DNA of 55,401 bases from Planctomycetaceae bacterium (lineage in GTDB: Bacteria; Planctomycetota; Phycisphaerae; Sedimentisphaerales; UBA12454), in the NCBI GenBank assembly GCA_021371795.1, contig JAJFVK010000010.1:1-55401 (forward strand). The letters are read 5' to 3'. This document shows positions 33,661-43,313 of the stretch, piece after piece (position 1 is the first letter of the stretch; every line of letters starts with the position of its first letter). A program made the translations under genes and the position numbers. The notes beneath the pieces are model-generated. The model saw only the letters and a program-made list of their open reading frames with translations, searched no databases and was not told the origin of the DNA.

Positions 33661-34617
33661 ATGAAAATTGTTTATTGCGGTTGCGGAAGATTTGGAATTG
33701 ATTCGTTGAATGCCATTAAGGCGTCGAATCATCAGCTTTTGCACGTCATAACGCATCCGGAAAAACAGGCCGGCAGAGGCAAAAAACTCCGCGCAAACGA
33801 TGTTGAACAATGGGCTGCTCAAAATAATATTCCTTTCACCGCGATTGAAGATGCTAACTGCGAGCAGGGCGTTGAACTTCTGAAAAAACTTAATCCTGAT
33901 TTGCTTGTCGTCATCGCGTTCGGCCAGAAGATTTGTCCGGATGTTATTTCGATACCTGCCAAAGGCGCAATCAATGTCCATGGTTCACTGCTGCCAAAAT
34001 TCAGAGGCGCAGCGCCGATAAACTGGGCGATAATCAACGGCGAAACAGAAACAGGCGTAACGGTTATCACGCTTGCACAGAAAATGGACGCCGGCGAAAT
34101 GCTCGCGCAGGCAAAGCTGAAAATCAATGATGACGATTCAGCGGGTGTAATTCATGATAGACTCGCGGCAATCGCAGCGCCGATATTGATTGAGACCATA
34201 GATAAAATCGAAGCGGGCACGGCGGTTTATACAAAGCAGGACAACACAAAAGCAACGGCGGCACCGAAACTGAAAAAAACGGACGGCATTATTGATTTCA
34301 ATCTGCCGGCAAAAACGATACATAATAAAATCAGGGGATTATGGCCGTGGCCGGGTGCGAGTGCTGATTTTGTTTCCGCAAAGAACGGCAAAAGATTTAC
34401 CGTTACATTTGCCAAAACGGCGGTTGTCGATGAAACAACCACGCACGAGCAGGTTGGCGTAATTAATCCGCAGTTTAATATTGATTGCGGACAGGGGAGT
34501 TTGAAAATTATCGAGCTGAAACCACACGGCGGGAAACTGATGGACTTCAAATCATTTCTCAACGGCAGAGCAGGCCAAGCAGGCGATTATTTCGCGCAAG
34601 TAGAGGAAAATAAATAA
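33661..34617 (+). CDS. fmt: Methionyl-tRNA formyltransferase
   Basis: 318 residues, normal length. The catalytic domain shows NVHGSLLPKFRGAAPINWAIINGETETGVT with the Asn-His pair, and TLAQKMDAGEMLAQAK with the catalytic Asp. The C-terminal OB-like domain begins near 210 (KIRGLWPWPGA). It formylates Met-tRNAfMet with 10-formyl-tetrahydrofolate at the start of translation. Its stop shares one base with the start of rsmB, indicating translational coupling. Upstream is def, so initiator formylation and deformylation are encoded together. Confidence 0.96.
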   Translation: MKIVYCGCGRFGIDSLNAIKASNHQLLHVITHPEKQAGRGKKLRANDVEQWAAQNNIPFTAIEDANCEQGVELLKKLNPDLLVVIAFGQKICPDVISIPAKGAINVHGSLLPKFRGAAPINWAIINGETETGVTVITLAQKMDAGEMLAQAKLKINDDDSAGVIHDRLAAIAAPILIETIDKIEAGTAVYTKQDNTKATAAPKLKKTDGIIDFNLPAKTIHNKIRGLWPWPGASADFVSAKNGKRFTVTFAKTAVVDETTTHEQVGVINPQFNIDCGQGSLKIIELKPHGGKLMDFKSFLNGRAGQAGDYFAQVEENK

Positions 34618-35987
34618 TGGGCGATTCTCAAATTTCTGCCCGCAGAGCGGCGTGGGAAGTTTTAAATAAATTCGATGTCAAACAGCAAAACGCAAGTCTG
34701 CTTATCGACGAAATTTCCAGGAAAACCGATAACAGAGCGGCTTTGATGGATATTGCGCTGGGTGCGATAAGAAATTTAACATTTATAGATAAATTAATCG
34801 CAGTCTGCTCCGGCAGAGCATTAAAAAATATTCAGCCGAAGATTTTAAACTGTCTGCGCATCGCGGCTTATGAACTTATTTTTACCGAACAGGCACAATA
34901 CGCAATCGTGAATGAGGCGGTTGAGCTTACGAAAAAAGCGATATCGAAAAAATCTTCAGGCTTTACAAACGCGATTCTGCGGAAAATTGTTTCATCTATA
35001 AAAAATAAAAACGCGGAACTGGAAAAGTGCGATTCGAAAAAAACTTTGCCTATTAGCGAGAAAATCGGCTGTGAATTTAATATTGATATACTTGCGGATG
35101 AGAAAAAAGAACAGGCAGAATATTTAAGCGGGGCTTTTTCGCTGCCGAAATGGTTTATTGAGGAGATTATCGCACAATACGGCTATTCACAGGCAAAAAA
35201 TATTTGTTTTGCTTCAAACCGCAGGCCGACAGTTTACGCACGACCAAACATTCTCAAAACATCAGCGGAGGAATTGGTAAATATTTTAAAATCGCAGGAA
35301 GTTGATTGCGAATTGGTCGAACAGAATAAAATGATTAAATTGAACAAGTCCGGCAATATCGCACAGCTTGAAAGTTTCAAGGCCGGTCTTTTCACAATTC
35401 AGGATTTGACAGCATCTTATGTCGCAACAGTTTTGAATCCGCAGGCGGACTGGAAAGTTTTGGATATTTGCGCAGCGCCTGGAACGAAGACAACACATAT
35501 CGCCGAACTGATGGGCGATAAAGGCGTTATAGTCGCTACGGACAAAGACAGTTCGCGTTTGACAAAAATTGATGAAAATATTCGCAGACTTGGAATAACA
35601 TCTGTAAAAATATTGAGTTATGAAGAATTTTTGAAACAAGCGAATGAAAAAAGCGGCGCTGATGCGATTTTGCTCGATGTTCCGTGTTCGAATACAGGTG
35701 TTTTAGCTAAAAGACCTGAAGTAAGATACAGACTAAACAAAAAACATATTGCTGAAATAACAAAAACACAGATGGAACTTCTAAAGTTTGCGGCATCGCT
35801 TGTAAACAAAGGCGGGAAAGTCTGTTACAGTACGTGCAGTATTTTAAAAGAGGAAAACAGCGGCATTGTTAATGTGTTTGTAAGTGAAAATAAAGAGTTT
35901 GTAATTGAAAAGGAAAACCTGGTGCTGCCGAATGTGGGTAATTTTGGCTGCGATGGCGGATATTGTGCAATCATTTGTAAAAAATAG
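34617..35987 (+). CDS. rsmB: 16S rRNA m5C967 methyltransferase RsmB
   Basis: 456 residues. The N-terminal NusB-like RNA-binding domain (1-130: RRAAWEVLNKFDVKQQNASLLIDE...IVNEAVELTKKAISKKSSGFTNAILRKI) is followed by the SAM domain. The latter shows VLDICAAPGTKTTHIAELM, ATDKDSSRL, the DVPCSNTGVLAKRPEVRY loop with a catalytic-loop Cys, and CYSTCSILKEEN with the nucleophilic Cys. It methylates C967 of 16S rRNA. The one-base overlap with fmt (stop TAA / start ATG) is the classical fmt-rsmB arrangement. A DnaA-box-rich spacer follows. Confidence 0.95.
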   Translation: MGDSQISARRAAWEVLNKFDVKQQNASLLIDEISRKTDNRAALMDIALGAIRNLTFIDKLIAVCSGRALKNIQPKILNCLRIAAYELIFTEQAQYAIVNEAVELTKKAISKKSSGFTNAILRKIVSSIKNKNAELEKCDSKKTLPISEKIGCEFNIDILADEKKEQAEYLSGAFSLPKWFIEEIIAQYGYSQAKNICFASNRRPTVYARPNILKTSAEELVNILKSQEVDCELVEQNKMIKLNKSGNIAQLESFKAGLFTIQDLTASYVATVLNPQADWKVLDICAAPGTKTTHIAELMGDKGVIVATDKDSSRLTKIDENIRRLGITSVKILSYEEFLKQANEKSGADAILLDVPCSNTGVLAKRPEVRYRLNKKHIAEITKTQMELLKFAASLVNKGGKVCYSTCSILKEENSGIVNVFVSENKEFVIEKENLVLPNVGNFGCDGGYCAIICKK

Positions 35988-36037
35988 TTTATTAATACTG
36001 AAAAATAAGTTTTTCGCCTGTTTTTCTTCCACATTTT

Positions 36038-36154
36038 TTCCACAAAATTAAATTCGATATGTGCATAACCTGTTCACAATAAAAAATTATTTCGCGCAAC
36101 ACCTTATTAATTAAGTACTCGCTGAAAGTGGAAAAGATTTTCACAAGAACGGCA
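36038..36154. promoter_or_regulatory. DnaA-box cluster upstream of dnaA; candidate origin or autoregulatory region
   Basis: TGTGCATAA (36060-36068) is a perfect TTATNCACA box on the minus strand. TTTTCCACA (36046-36054) is one mismatch off. Weaker boxes follow at CTTCCACA (36037-36044), TGTTCACA (36071-36078) and TTTTCACA (36138-36145), in an AT-rich 259-base spacer just before dnaA. This fits either oriC or dnaA autoregulation. A GC-skew plot over the whole chromosome would be needed to decide. Confidence 0.55.
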
Positions 36155-36246
36155 TTGATTTAGCTGATAGGGGGGCTTATATTTCTACATACAATTTGAA
36201 TTTACTCGTTTGATTTTATTAAAACTTAATAAGAAAAAAATAAAAA

Positions 36247-37650
36247 ATGCAGAACATAATCACGGATGAGATAAGTGCAATCAATCAGTTTCTTGCTGAA
36301 AGGATAGGTCAGCAGAAACATCGCATCTGGTTTAAGAATGCGACCAGATTCACGATTGCCGACGATTATTTGAAGGTTGGTGTGCCCAATCCGTTCGTTG
36401 GCAGCTGGATTGAGAGCCATTTTTTATCTGATATTACCGCAGCGGTTGAAGCAGTGTGCGGTTCTGCCAAGAAGATAACGTTTAATATAGAGCCTGAATT
36501 GAGCGGCAATCAGCGAACAACGCAGCTCGACAGTCAGGCCGAGCTTGTTCAGCAGGCACAGAACAAAACTACTCGAAGCAGAATCAGCCCGCAGCAGACA
36601 GAGCGGCCGTTGAAGATGACGTTGGATTCGTTTGTTGTCGGACCGTCGAATCAACTGGCCTACAATGCGGCAATGAGTTTAGTATCTGAAGACGTAAGTC
36701 CGTTTAATCCGCTGTTTATTCACGGAGGATATGGACTTGGCAAGACTCACCTGATGCAAGGGATATGCAATATGATGAGCCGAACCAGGCCGACTGCCAA
36801 CTGGCTTTATGTTTCGGCGGAGGATTTTACCAATCAGTTTGTGCTGGCCTTGAAGACTCGAAAGCTGGAAGCTTTCAGGAGACGCTACCGGCAAACGGAA
36901 TTGTTGGCAATAGACGATATTCACTTCCTGGCCAGCAAGCCTTCTACGCAGGAAGAATTTCTGCATACATTTAATACGATTAATATGGCGGGCAAAAAAG
37001 TTGTGCTCGCTTCTGATGCCCATCCGAAAATGATTGGCCAGCTTTGCGAAAGTTTAGTCAACAGGTTCGTATCCGGTATGGTCGTCAAGATTGAGCCGCC
37101 GGATTTTAAAACCCGCTGCAAAATCATCACACAGAAAGCCGCCTCGATGAACAGGCAGCTCGACGAAAAAGTCGTTGCGTACATTGCCGAGAATGTTCGG
37201 GTTAATATCAGAGAGATTGAAGGCGCGATTCTTAAACTCATCGCGTATTCTTCGCTTTGCAATGAAAAGATTACGCTTGAAAACGCAAGGCAGGTTCTTG
37301 CCGAGCATATTTCACGGACAGACCCGATTGTTCATCTTTCCGATATCGAATCGGCGGTAACGTCATTTTTTGGTATCACACCCGCAGACATTCATTCGTC
37401 GAAGAAGGACAGAACCGTCAGTACCGCGCGTTCGTTCAGTATGTATCTGGCACGCAAACACACCGATATGTCTTTTCCGGAAATCGGCAGACTGATGGGC
37501 AACAAGAATCACGCAACGGTAATTTTGGCTTGCCGAAAAGTAGAGGATATGATAAAAAATAACTCACAGGTCAACTGGCAGAGTGTTGCCGGCAACAGAC
37601 TTGTCAAGGCGCACGATATAATGGCGCAGCTGGGCGAAACAATAGCATAA
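36247..37650 (+). CDS. dnaA: Chromosomal replication initiator DnaA
   Basis: 467 residues with the four-domain layout. Domain I is 1-80, a Gln-rich linker covers 85-120, and the AAA+ domain starts near 125. Walker A is GGYGLGKTH (160-168) and Walker B LLAIDDIHFL (219-228), where His stands in the common DDIQFL position. The C-terminal DNA-binding domain ends with RTVSTARSFSMYLAR and the DnaA signature MGNKNHATVILACRKV (about 417-432). There NKNHATV replaces the usual GRDHTTV. It initiates replication at oriC. Neighbours are not dnaN/recF/gyrB, as often in Planctomycetota. A DnaA-box cluster precedes it. Confidence 0.96.
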   Translation: MQNIITDEISAINQFLAERIGQQKHRIWFKNATRFTIADDYLKVGVPNPFVGSWIESHFLSDITAAVEAVCGSAKKITFNIEPELSGNQRTTQLDSQAELVQQAQNKTTRSRISPQQTERPLKMTLDSFVVGPSNQLAYNAAMSLVSEDVSPFNPLFIHGGYGLGKTHLMQGICNMMSRTRPTANWLYVSAEDFTNQFVLALKTRKLEAFRRRYRQTELLAIDDIHFLASKPSTQEEFLHTFNTINMAGKKVVLASDAHPKMIGQLCESLVNRFVSGMVVKIEPPDFKTRCKIITQKAASMNRQLDEKVVAYIAENVRVNIREIEGAILKLIAYSSLCNEKITLENARQVLAEHISRTDPIVHLSDIESAVTSFFGITPADIHSSKKDRTVSTARSFSMYLARKHTDMSFPEIGRLMGNKNHATVILACRKVEDMIKNNSQVNWQSVAGNRLVKAHDIMAQLGETIA

Positions 37651-37671
37651 AATATTTTTGGGAGAATACCG

Positions 37672-38835
37672 ATGAGTTTATTGCGCATAAATTGTCTAAC
37701 AGTCCTTATAATGTTTGTTTTCGGAGCCGTTGCGATGGGTGAAGAATTTAACGGTCTATATACAAATCTTGGCAATCTTTCATTTCTATCAGATGCTCAA
37801 AGCCGTTCTATCAGTCCTGAAAACTTCACCGGCGAAAAAGGCAGCGGTGCAGCTATTCCACAGGAAAAAGGAACTGCCGCTCATGCTTCAAGCGAACTTG
37901 GCACCGGCTGGAAAGTTAATCCGTATGTCGGGATTGAGCCGAATAATACTTTTGTTATGGCAGATATTAAAGGTTCTGGCGCGATTCAGCATATATGGAT
38001 GACGCCGACAGGGGACAATCATCTTAATATAATCCGCTTTTACTGGGACGGCGAAGAAAAACCTTCTATCGAATGTCCGGTCGGCGATTTCTTTGCGACT
38101 GGTTTGGGGCAGTATATGACGTTTTCATCATTACCGGTTTGCGTAAATCCCGGCAGCGGTTTTAATTGTTACTGGTCGATGCTGTTTCGCAAAAGCGCGA
38201 AAATTACGATGACAAACACCGGCCCAAAAAGAATGACTCTGTATTATCAGATTGATTACGCATTGGGCAAAGTATCTAAAGATGCAGCATATCTGCACGC
38301 ACAGTACCGCAAAATGGACGCTGTGCCATTCAAGGAAGTTTACACGATTGTTGACGGAGTAAAAGGCAAAGGCCAGTATGTCGGAACATATATGACGTGG
38401 GAAACCAAGAGAAACGGATGGTGGGGCGAGGGCGAAATAAAATTTTATTTCGACGGCGATAAGGATTTCCCGACAATCTGCGGAACAGGAACAGAGGATT
38501 ATTTCTGCGGCTCATATAATTTTGAAGGGCCGCGAGTCGATGACCCAACGAAAAAAGAATACAAAGTTTTCAATACGCCTTATGCCGGTGTGAATCAGAT
38601 TATTTATCCGGAAGGTAAATCTCTTGCCGATGGCGAAATCGCCGGTGTAAAATTTGGTATGTATCGCTGGCACATCACAGACCCGATTAGATTTGAAAAA
38701 GAATTGAAAGTTACGATTCAGGCATTGGGCTGGAAACAAAAAGGATTATACCAGGCGTTGGAAGATAAATTGTCGTCGGTTGCGTTCTGGTATCAGACTG
38801 AACCGCACAGCGTTTTTCCGGAATTGAAGCCGTAA
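37672..38835 (+). CDS. Secreted DUF2961 / GH172-family protein
   Basis: 387 residues. Signal peptide about 1-23 (MSLLRINCLTVLIMFVFGAVAMG). Typical GH172 motifs: GSGAIQHIWMT, CPVGDFFATG, FNCYWSMLFRKSAKITMTN, and CGTGTEDYFCGSYNFE with the acidic residues proposed for catalysis. Characterised GH172 members are alpha-D-fructofuranosidases or arabinofuranosidases; many planctomycete homologues are untested. It is exported, so it probably acts on external glycans. It begins 21 bases after dnaA but has a GGGAGA RBS of its own. A clear terminator follows. Functional link to dnaA is unlikely. Confidence 0.88.
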   Translation: MSLLRINCLTVLIMFVFGAVAMGEEFNGLYTNLGNLSFLSDAQSRSISPENFTGEKGSGAAIPQEKGTAAHASSELGTGWKVNPYVGIEPNNTFVMADIKGSGAIQHIWMTPTGDNHLNIIRFYWDGEEKPSIECPVGDFFATGLGQYMTFSSLPVCVNPGSGFNCYWSMLFRKSAKITMTNTGPKRMTLYYQIDYALGKVSKDAAYLHAQYRKMDAVPFKEVYTIVDGVKGKGQYVGTYMTWETKRNGWWGEGEIKFYFDGDKDFPTICGTGTEDYFCGSYNFEGPRVDDPTKKEYKVFNTPYAGVNQIIYPEGKSLADGEIAGVKFGMYRWHITDPIRFEKELKVTIQALGWKQKGLYQALEDKLSSVAFWYQTEPHSVFPELKP

Positions 38836-38866
38836 AAATTGGTTTGCAAAATAAATTTATGATAAA

Positions 38867-38908
38867 AATGGTTAGCTCGTTTGATTGCGGGCTAACCATT
38901 TTTTTTTA
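38867..38908 (+). terminator. Rho-independent terminator after GH172-like gene
   Basis: AATGGTTAGC (38867-38876) and GCTAACCATT (38891-38900), ten-base perfect arms, a 14-base loop and a run of about ten T residues. Clear intrinsic terminator for the plus strand. The convergent AAA gene ends just beyond at 38927. Confidence 0.9.
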
Positions 38909-38926
38909 TTTATGGCAGCCTCAAAG

Positions 38927-40090
38927 TTACCAGTTAAATCCGTTGAGTATGGGATTGCATATTTTGGTGTCTTTATACATCGTTTGTTTTTGACCATTGT
39001 ACCAGACCTGTGATTTTACCTTAAAACTGGACGAGATAGTATTTTTGAAATTTTCAATGCCCGATATGTATTCCGATTGAAAAGTTTGTCCTGATTTTAT
39101 TTCGATGGTGGTAAAACTCCTTGTATCCTGTATTAAAAGGTCAACCTCATTGCCTTTGGAATCTCTAAAAAAGTGCAGATTTGGCTGCTGTCCCTGATTA
39201 AGTATCTTTTTGACAACTTCAAGTATGAGCAGGTTTTCATATAGTGAGCCGCGGAGAGGGTCTCGCTCCACCTGATTTGCCTCTTTCAAACCGAGCAGCC
39301 ATGCGGCCAATCCGGCATCAACGAAATAAATCTTAGATGATTTTGTTACTCGTTTGCGGATATTTGCATAATAGGGCGGTAATTCAAAAAGAATGTATGA
39401 TGCTTTAAGAACGGATATCCAGTTCTTTATCGTTGTTGAGGACACTCCGACATCAGCGGCTAATGCGCTGTAATTTACAAGCTGTCCGATTCGGCCGGCC
39501 AATAATCGCAAAAATTCTTCAAAACGTGTAAGGTCTGTTAAGTTGATTAAACTGCGAATATCGCGTTCCACATAAGTTGAAACATAAGAGCTGAAAAATC
39601 TGCCCGGTCGTAAATTGTTCTCGTGCAGGCCGGGATAACAGCCTTTGATTATCCAGTCATAAGGTGAGGCAATTTTTGTTTTATATTGTTTTAATTCGTC
39701 AAAAGAAAGTGGATACAGTTCAAGGATTGCCGTTCTGCCCGCCAGAGACTGACTGATTATATTGTGTACCTGCGGCTGATGGCTTCCTGTTAAAATGAAA
39801 CGCCCCGGCTTTCGCTTTTCATCTATAATGCCCTGAAGATAGCTTAATAACTGTGGGACTTTCTGGATTTCGTCAAGAATCACACCTTTGTTAAAATTTG
39901 CCAGCAATCCTCTCGGGTCATCTTGTGCCTGCTGACGGGTATCAGGGTCTTCCAAAGAACAGTAACTATAGTCGGGGAAAGTCATTCTGGCTAATGTAGT
40001 CTTGCCGGACTGCCTTGGTCCCAGAATTGTTACTGCTGGATACTCTTTTGCGCAAACCAACAGTTCTTTTGTGATAGCTCTTGTAATCAT
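38927..40090 (-). CDS. AAA_14 / DUF4143 ATPase
   Basis: 387 residues. The N-terminal P-loop ATPase has Walker A GPRQSGKTTLAR (about 25-36) and Walker B GVILDEIQKVPQLL. LTGSHQPQVHNIISQSLAGRTAILELYPLSF is characteristic. The C-terminal DUF4143 half contains a restriction-fold-like segment GNEVDLLIQDTRSFTTIEIKSG, with the D...ExK spacing of a PD-(D/E)XK fold. The family is widespread and lineage-specific, of unknown function, and sometimes linked to selfish or defence traits. It stands alone and is convergent with the GH172-like gene, separated by a terminator. Confidence 0.92.
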   Translation of the reverse strand: MITRAITKELLVCAKEYPAVTILGPRQSGKTTLARMTFPDYSYCSLEDPDTRQQAQDDPRGLLANFNKGVILDEIQKVPQLLSYLQGIIDEKRKPGRFILTGSHQPQVHNIISQSLAGRTAILELYPLSFDELKQYKTKIASPYDWIIKGCYPGLHENNLRPGRFFSSYVSTYVERDIRSLINLTDLTRFEEFLRLLAGRIGQLVNYSALAADVGVSSTTIKNWISVLKASYILFELPPYYANIRKRVTKSSKIYFVDAGLAAWLLGLKEANQVERDPLRGSLYENLLILEVVKKILNQGQQPNLHFFRDSKGNEVDLLIQDTRSFTTIEIKSGQTFQSEYISGIENFKNTISSSFKVKSQVWYNGQKQTMYKDTKICNPILNGFNW

Positions 40091-40167
40091 ACAATATAGT
40101 ATAATAATAACCGTGCAAATTTCAAGTCCAACTTTAAAATTGCACCAATTACAAGATCAATAAAGTC

Positions 40168-41172
40168 TTATTTACTGTTTGGGTCTTGGTTTTTAGCCGC
40201 TTCTAATCTCGAATAAACCGAGTTCAAGCCCGGATATTCAGGGTCAACCGAGCGAATATCGTTTACTGTTTTTTCCGCTGCGGTGAGATTTCCAGCCTGT
40301 ATATAGCTGTTTGCTTCGACGAGTTTTTGCTCAAGACGTTTTCTCATTTTTACGAACTGACTTGCGGTATCTTTCGTTTTTTCCGGTTTGTTTGGTTCAA
40401 CCACAGGGCCGGGTTCTGCGGTCGAAACGATTTTTACAGGTGTCTTCACATAATTGCCGTCCACAGGCATATAGGTAGGTGTGATGGTGTTTAGGGAGCG
40501 TCCGCTGGCGTAATTATTAAACAGTAGAATACTCTTTTCAAAGTATGTCGATTCTGCGCTGGCGCGTCTTGCGGCAAAATACATACCGCTGCTCTTCGGT
40601 TCAATAGCATAGTATGTAAGTTCGCACGTTGCGCGAAGATTATCTTTCCAGCAAATAAAACTATCGTTTCTGCTGCGGTTTGTGCCGAGAACATCGACGA
40701 GTACATATAAAACAGCATCCGGATTTTTTGCGGCGAACATAATGCCGGAGTGGAGCAGTTTCATATTCAACGCTGACTCGAGATATTTTAAATCGCCGTC
40801 AGTGGCAAAAACTGTCGGCCTAAAGTCTGTTTGTGTTGAAATCGACCCTCTTGCGTCCCATCCTTTGCGGCTATATATATTATTGGTTGTGCCGTCAGTC
40901 TCGGTATTACTGTAGCCGGCTGAAATATTATCAAGCCCCGGCAGACTTAACTGACCGCCGCCGTTTTGTGCCATTGCGTCGATAACCACGTTAATTTTCA
41001 TTCCGGTCAGTTCGCTGACGTTCATATCCGCTATCGCTTGCCGAATGGATGATGCGACTACCCGCTGTTCTTCATCAAAACGTTTGCCGCCGCCGTGGCT
41101 GGGAATCCCGCGCCAAGTACTGCAACCTGCAAAAAACATAACGCATATTAATAAAATCGCGATTTTTTTCAT
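40168..41172 (-). CDS. Hypothetical lipoprotein with C-terminal helical repeat region
   Basis: 334 residues. The lipoprotein signal MKKIAILLICVMFFAGC places the lipidated Cys at 17. The N-terminal 200 residues form a mixed domain (AVLYVLVDVLGTNRSRNDSFICWKDNLRATCELTYYAIEP). A charged Pro/Lys linker (about 250-270) then leads to a helical, TPR-like end (LVEANSYIQAGNLTAAEKTVNDIRSVDPEYPGLNSVYSRLEAA). GAGGTAAT precedes the ATG. No family recognised. Location is probably the outer membrane's inner leaflet. It lies 41 bases downstream of the M20 peptidase gene on the same strand. Confidence 0.8.
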   Translation of the reverse strand: MKKIAILLICVMFFAGCSTWRGIPSHGGGKRFDEEQRVVASSIRQAIADMNVSELTGMKINVVIDAMAQNGGGQLSLPGLDNISAGYSNTETDGTTNNIYSRKGWDARGSISTQTDFRPTVFATDGDLKYLESALNMKLLHSGIMFAAKNPDAVLYVLVDVLGTNRSRNDSFICWKDNLRATCELTYYAIEPKSSGMYFAARRASAESTYFEKSILLFNNYASGRSLNTITPTYMPVDGNYVKTPVKIVSTAEPGPVVEPNKPEKTKDTASQFVKMRKRLEQKLVEANSYIQAGNLTAAEKTVNDIRSVDPEYPGLNSVYSRLEAAKNQDPNSK

Positions 41173-41212
41173 ATATTACCTCAAAACGATACAGACGAAT
41201 AAGCCCAACAAA

Positions 41213-42304
41213 TTATTGCAGCAGATTCGCAAAAATATTTTTATAATATTTGATTCCGTTTTCCATATCCTTAATTTTTATGTGTTCGTTTGGCTTGTGG
41301 CAAAGGCCGGGCAAACCGGGGCCGAAAACAACGATTGGTTTATTGTATATTGTCAAATAAGGCGCATCGGTGGTGAACGCCACAGCTTTTGCTTCAATGT
41401 TTAATGTGTGTTTTATTGCCTTTACGAACGGGCTTTTCTCATCGGTTTGCAGCGAACCGGCCTGTCGGATAATTTTAATCTCCGCGTTGAAGTTCGGATT
41501 CTTTTCCGCCAGTTTTGTGATAATTTTGTTTAAATCGGCGATTATGTTTTTAATCTGCTGGCCGGGTACTGTGCGTATATCGATTTGCGTCGAGCATAAA
41601 TCTGGAACGATATTCGACGCTGTTCCGCCTGCGATTTTGTTTACGCTTAACGACGCTTTGCCGAGCTGTTTATTAATGCCGGGGATTTTAAATTTTTCCA
41701 GTTTGTTAAGGAATTTTCTCATAGCGTCAATCGCGTTGATTCCCAACTGCGGCATTGAGCTGTGCGCGGGTTTGCCTTTTGTAATAATTTGCAGCCATAA
41801 TAAACCGCGATGCGCCACGACGAGTTCGAAGTCTGTCGGTTCGGGCACGATTATCCCGCACAGATTTCTGTCTTTGAATGTTTTTATGAATTTGACAATT
41901 CCGGCGCTGTCCGTTTCTTCACCGGCGGTCGCGGAGAAAATTATGTCGCCTTTCAATTTGATATTGGATTTGCAGGTTTCGACGATTGCCGCCGCTGCGC
42001 AGGCCAGGCCGCCTTTCATATCGCAGCTTCCTCTGCCGAAAATTTTCCCGCCGCGTTCGATAGGGTTGAACATTGCCGCGTTTTCAGCGGGCACAACGTC
42101 GAGATGACCGACAAAGAGCAGTCCCGGTCTTTCGCCTGTTGACTTCAGGCGGACGGTTACATTAGCGCGATTTTTGTCCCAGACATCGACTTGGGGTTTC
42201 AAGCCTGCCTTTTTGAAATAGTCAGCCAAAACTTTCGCGGTTTTTATTTCGCCAACATCCTGTGTGGATTTGGCACGAATCAGATTTTTTAGTAATTCTT
42301 TCAT
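41213..42304 (-). CDS. M20 family metallopeptidase (ArgE/DapE-like)
   Basis: 363 residues from the ATG at 42304, preferred over the TTG at 42313. The zinc site is complete: LLFVGHLDVVP (first His and the Asp two residues later), GRGSCDMKGGLAC (bridging Asp), SATAGEETDSAG (catalytic Glu-Glu), VPEPTDF and the C-terminal GPGLPGLCHKPNEHI (last His). The dimerisation lid domain lies between about 165 and 280. Family members deacylate acetylornithine or succinyl-diaminopimelate; which applies is not decided by sequence. Divergent from the DUF362 gene with only 37 bases between starts, so promoters overlap. Confidence 0.92.
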   Translation of the reverse strand: MKELLKNLIRAKSTQDVGEIKTAKVLADYFKKAGLKPQVDVWDKNRANVTVRLKSTGERPGLLFVGHLDVVPAENAAMFNPIERGGKIFGRGSCDMKGGLACAAAAIVETCKSNIKLKGDIIFSATAGEETDSAGIVKFIKTFKDRNLCGIIVPEPTDFELVVAHRGLLWLQIITKGKPAHSSMPQLGINAIDAMRKFLNKLEKFKIPGINKQLGKASLSVNKIAGGTASNIVPDLCSTQIDIRTVPGQQIKNIIADLNKIITKLAEKNPNFNAEIKIIRQAGSLQTDEKSPFVKAIKHTLNIEAKAVAFTTDAPYLTIYNKPIVVFGPGLPGLCHKPNEHIKIKDMENGIKYYKNIFANLLQ

Positions 42305-42341
42305 ATTGAACAAACTTTGAAGATTGTATAAAGTATTAGCT

Positions 42342-43283
42342 ATGAATCAAGCAAAAGTATCAATAATTAAATGCCCCGATTATGAAAGCCAGTCCGTGAG
42401 GACGACACTGTTGAAGCATTTTGAGCTGCACGGCGGACTGGAATCTCTGATAGGCAAAGGCGACAATGTCCTAATAAAACCCAATTTAATCGCGCCAAAA
42501 CCCAAAGAATGCGGCACGCAAACCGACCCTGCGGTGATTTATGAATTGGCTAAATTGCTTGTCGATTGTGGCGCAAAACCGTTTGTCGGCGATTCGCCGG
42601 CGTGGGCGGATGCCCGTACCTGCGCAAAGGCACTTGGACTGATTGAGCCTTTGGCAAAGCTTGGAGTCGAAGTCCGCCAGCTTGACGAGCCCGTAAAACG
42701 CAGACTGGAATTTTGCCAAACGCGAGTTGGTATCAGCAGGTATGCTCTTGAAGCGGACAAAATTATCAATCTTCCCAAGCTGAAAACCCATCAGCAGCTT
42801 GTCGCGACGATAGCTGTGAAAAATATGTTCGGCTGCGTCAGCGGAAAGGCCAAAGCCGTTTGGCACTATAAAAAAGGAGCGACTTTCGAGGATTTCTGTA
42901 CGATGCTGATTGGCATTTATAAATTATTGAATCCGGTGATAAATATAATTGACGCGGTTATTGCGATGGAAGGGCCGGGGCCGATAAGCGGCAATCCTGT
43001 GAGCTTGGGATGGATTGCGGCATCGAAAGACCCTATCGCGGCGGAAATAATTTGTAGTGATTTAATCGGAATTGACGCCGGTAAATTGCCGATAATAGAA
43101 ACAGCGAAAAACCTGCGTTTTGGCTGTTTTCAAAGGGCAAACATTGAGGTTGTTGGGCAAATACCGTCCGATAACGAGCGCAGGAAGCTGATAGAGGCTA
43201 AATTAGTGCCTTTGAGGTTTACGCCTTTGAGAATAATTAAGAGTATTATTCGACAGATTTTTATACTTGTAAAATCCAAATAA
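42342..43283 (+). CDS. DUF362 domain protein
   Basis: 313 residues from the ATG at 42342; an in-frame TTG six codons earlier is less likely. Motifs GDNVLIKPNLIAPKPKECGTQTDPAVIYELAKLLVDCGAKPFVGDSP and KIINLPKLKTHQQLVATIAVKNMFGCVSG define DUF362. Many DUF362 proteins carry a 2[4Fe-4S] ferredoxin module. None is seen here, although several cysteines are present (CGTQTDP, MFGCVSG). Function unknown for the family. PilZ protein follows 30 bases downstream on the same strand. Start lies very close to a TATAAA at 42327, so the transcript may have almost no leader. Confidence 0.88.
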   Translation: MNQAKVSIIKCPDYESQSVRTTLLKHFELHGGLESLIGKGDNVLIKPNLIAPKPKECGTQTDPAVIYELAKLLVDCGAKPFVGDSPAWADARTCAKALGLIEPLAKLGVEVRQLDEPVKRRLEFCQTRVGISRYALEADKIINLPKLKTHQQLVATIAVKNMFGCVSGKAKAVWHYKKGATFEDFCTMLIGIYKLLNPVINIIDAVIAMEGPGPISGNPVSLGWIAASKDPIAAEIICSDLIGIDAGKLPIIETAKNLRFGCFQRANIEVVGQIPSDNERRKLIEAKLVPLRFTPLRIIKSIIRQIFILVKSK

Positions 43284-43313
43284 TTTTATAGAATCACGAC
43301 AAAGGATATGGAT

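Noticed and set aside
38927-40090. AAA/DUF4143 protein as part of a defence system
   Set aside because: The family is widespread and here stands alone, so there is no contextual support.
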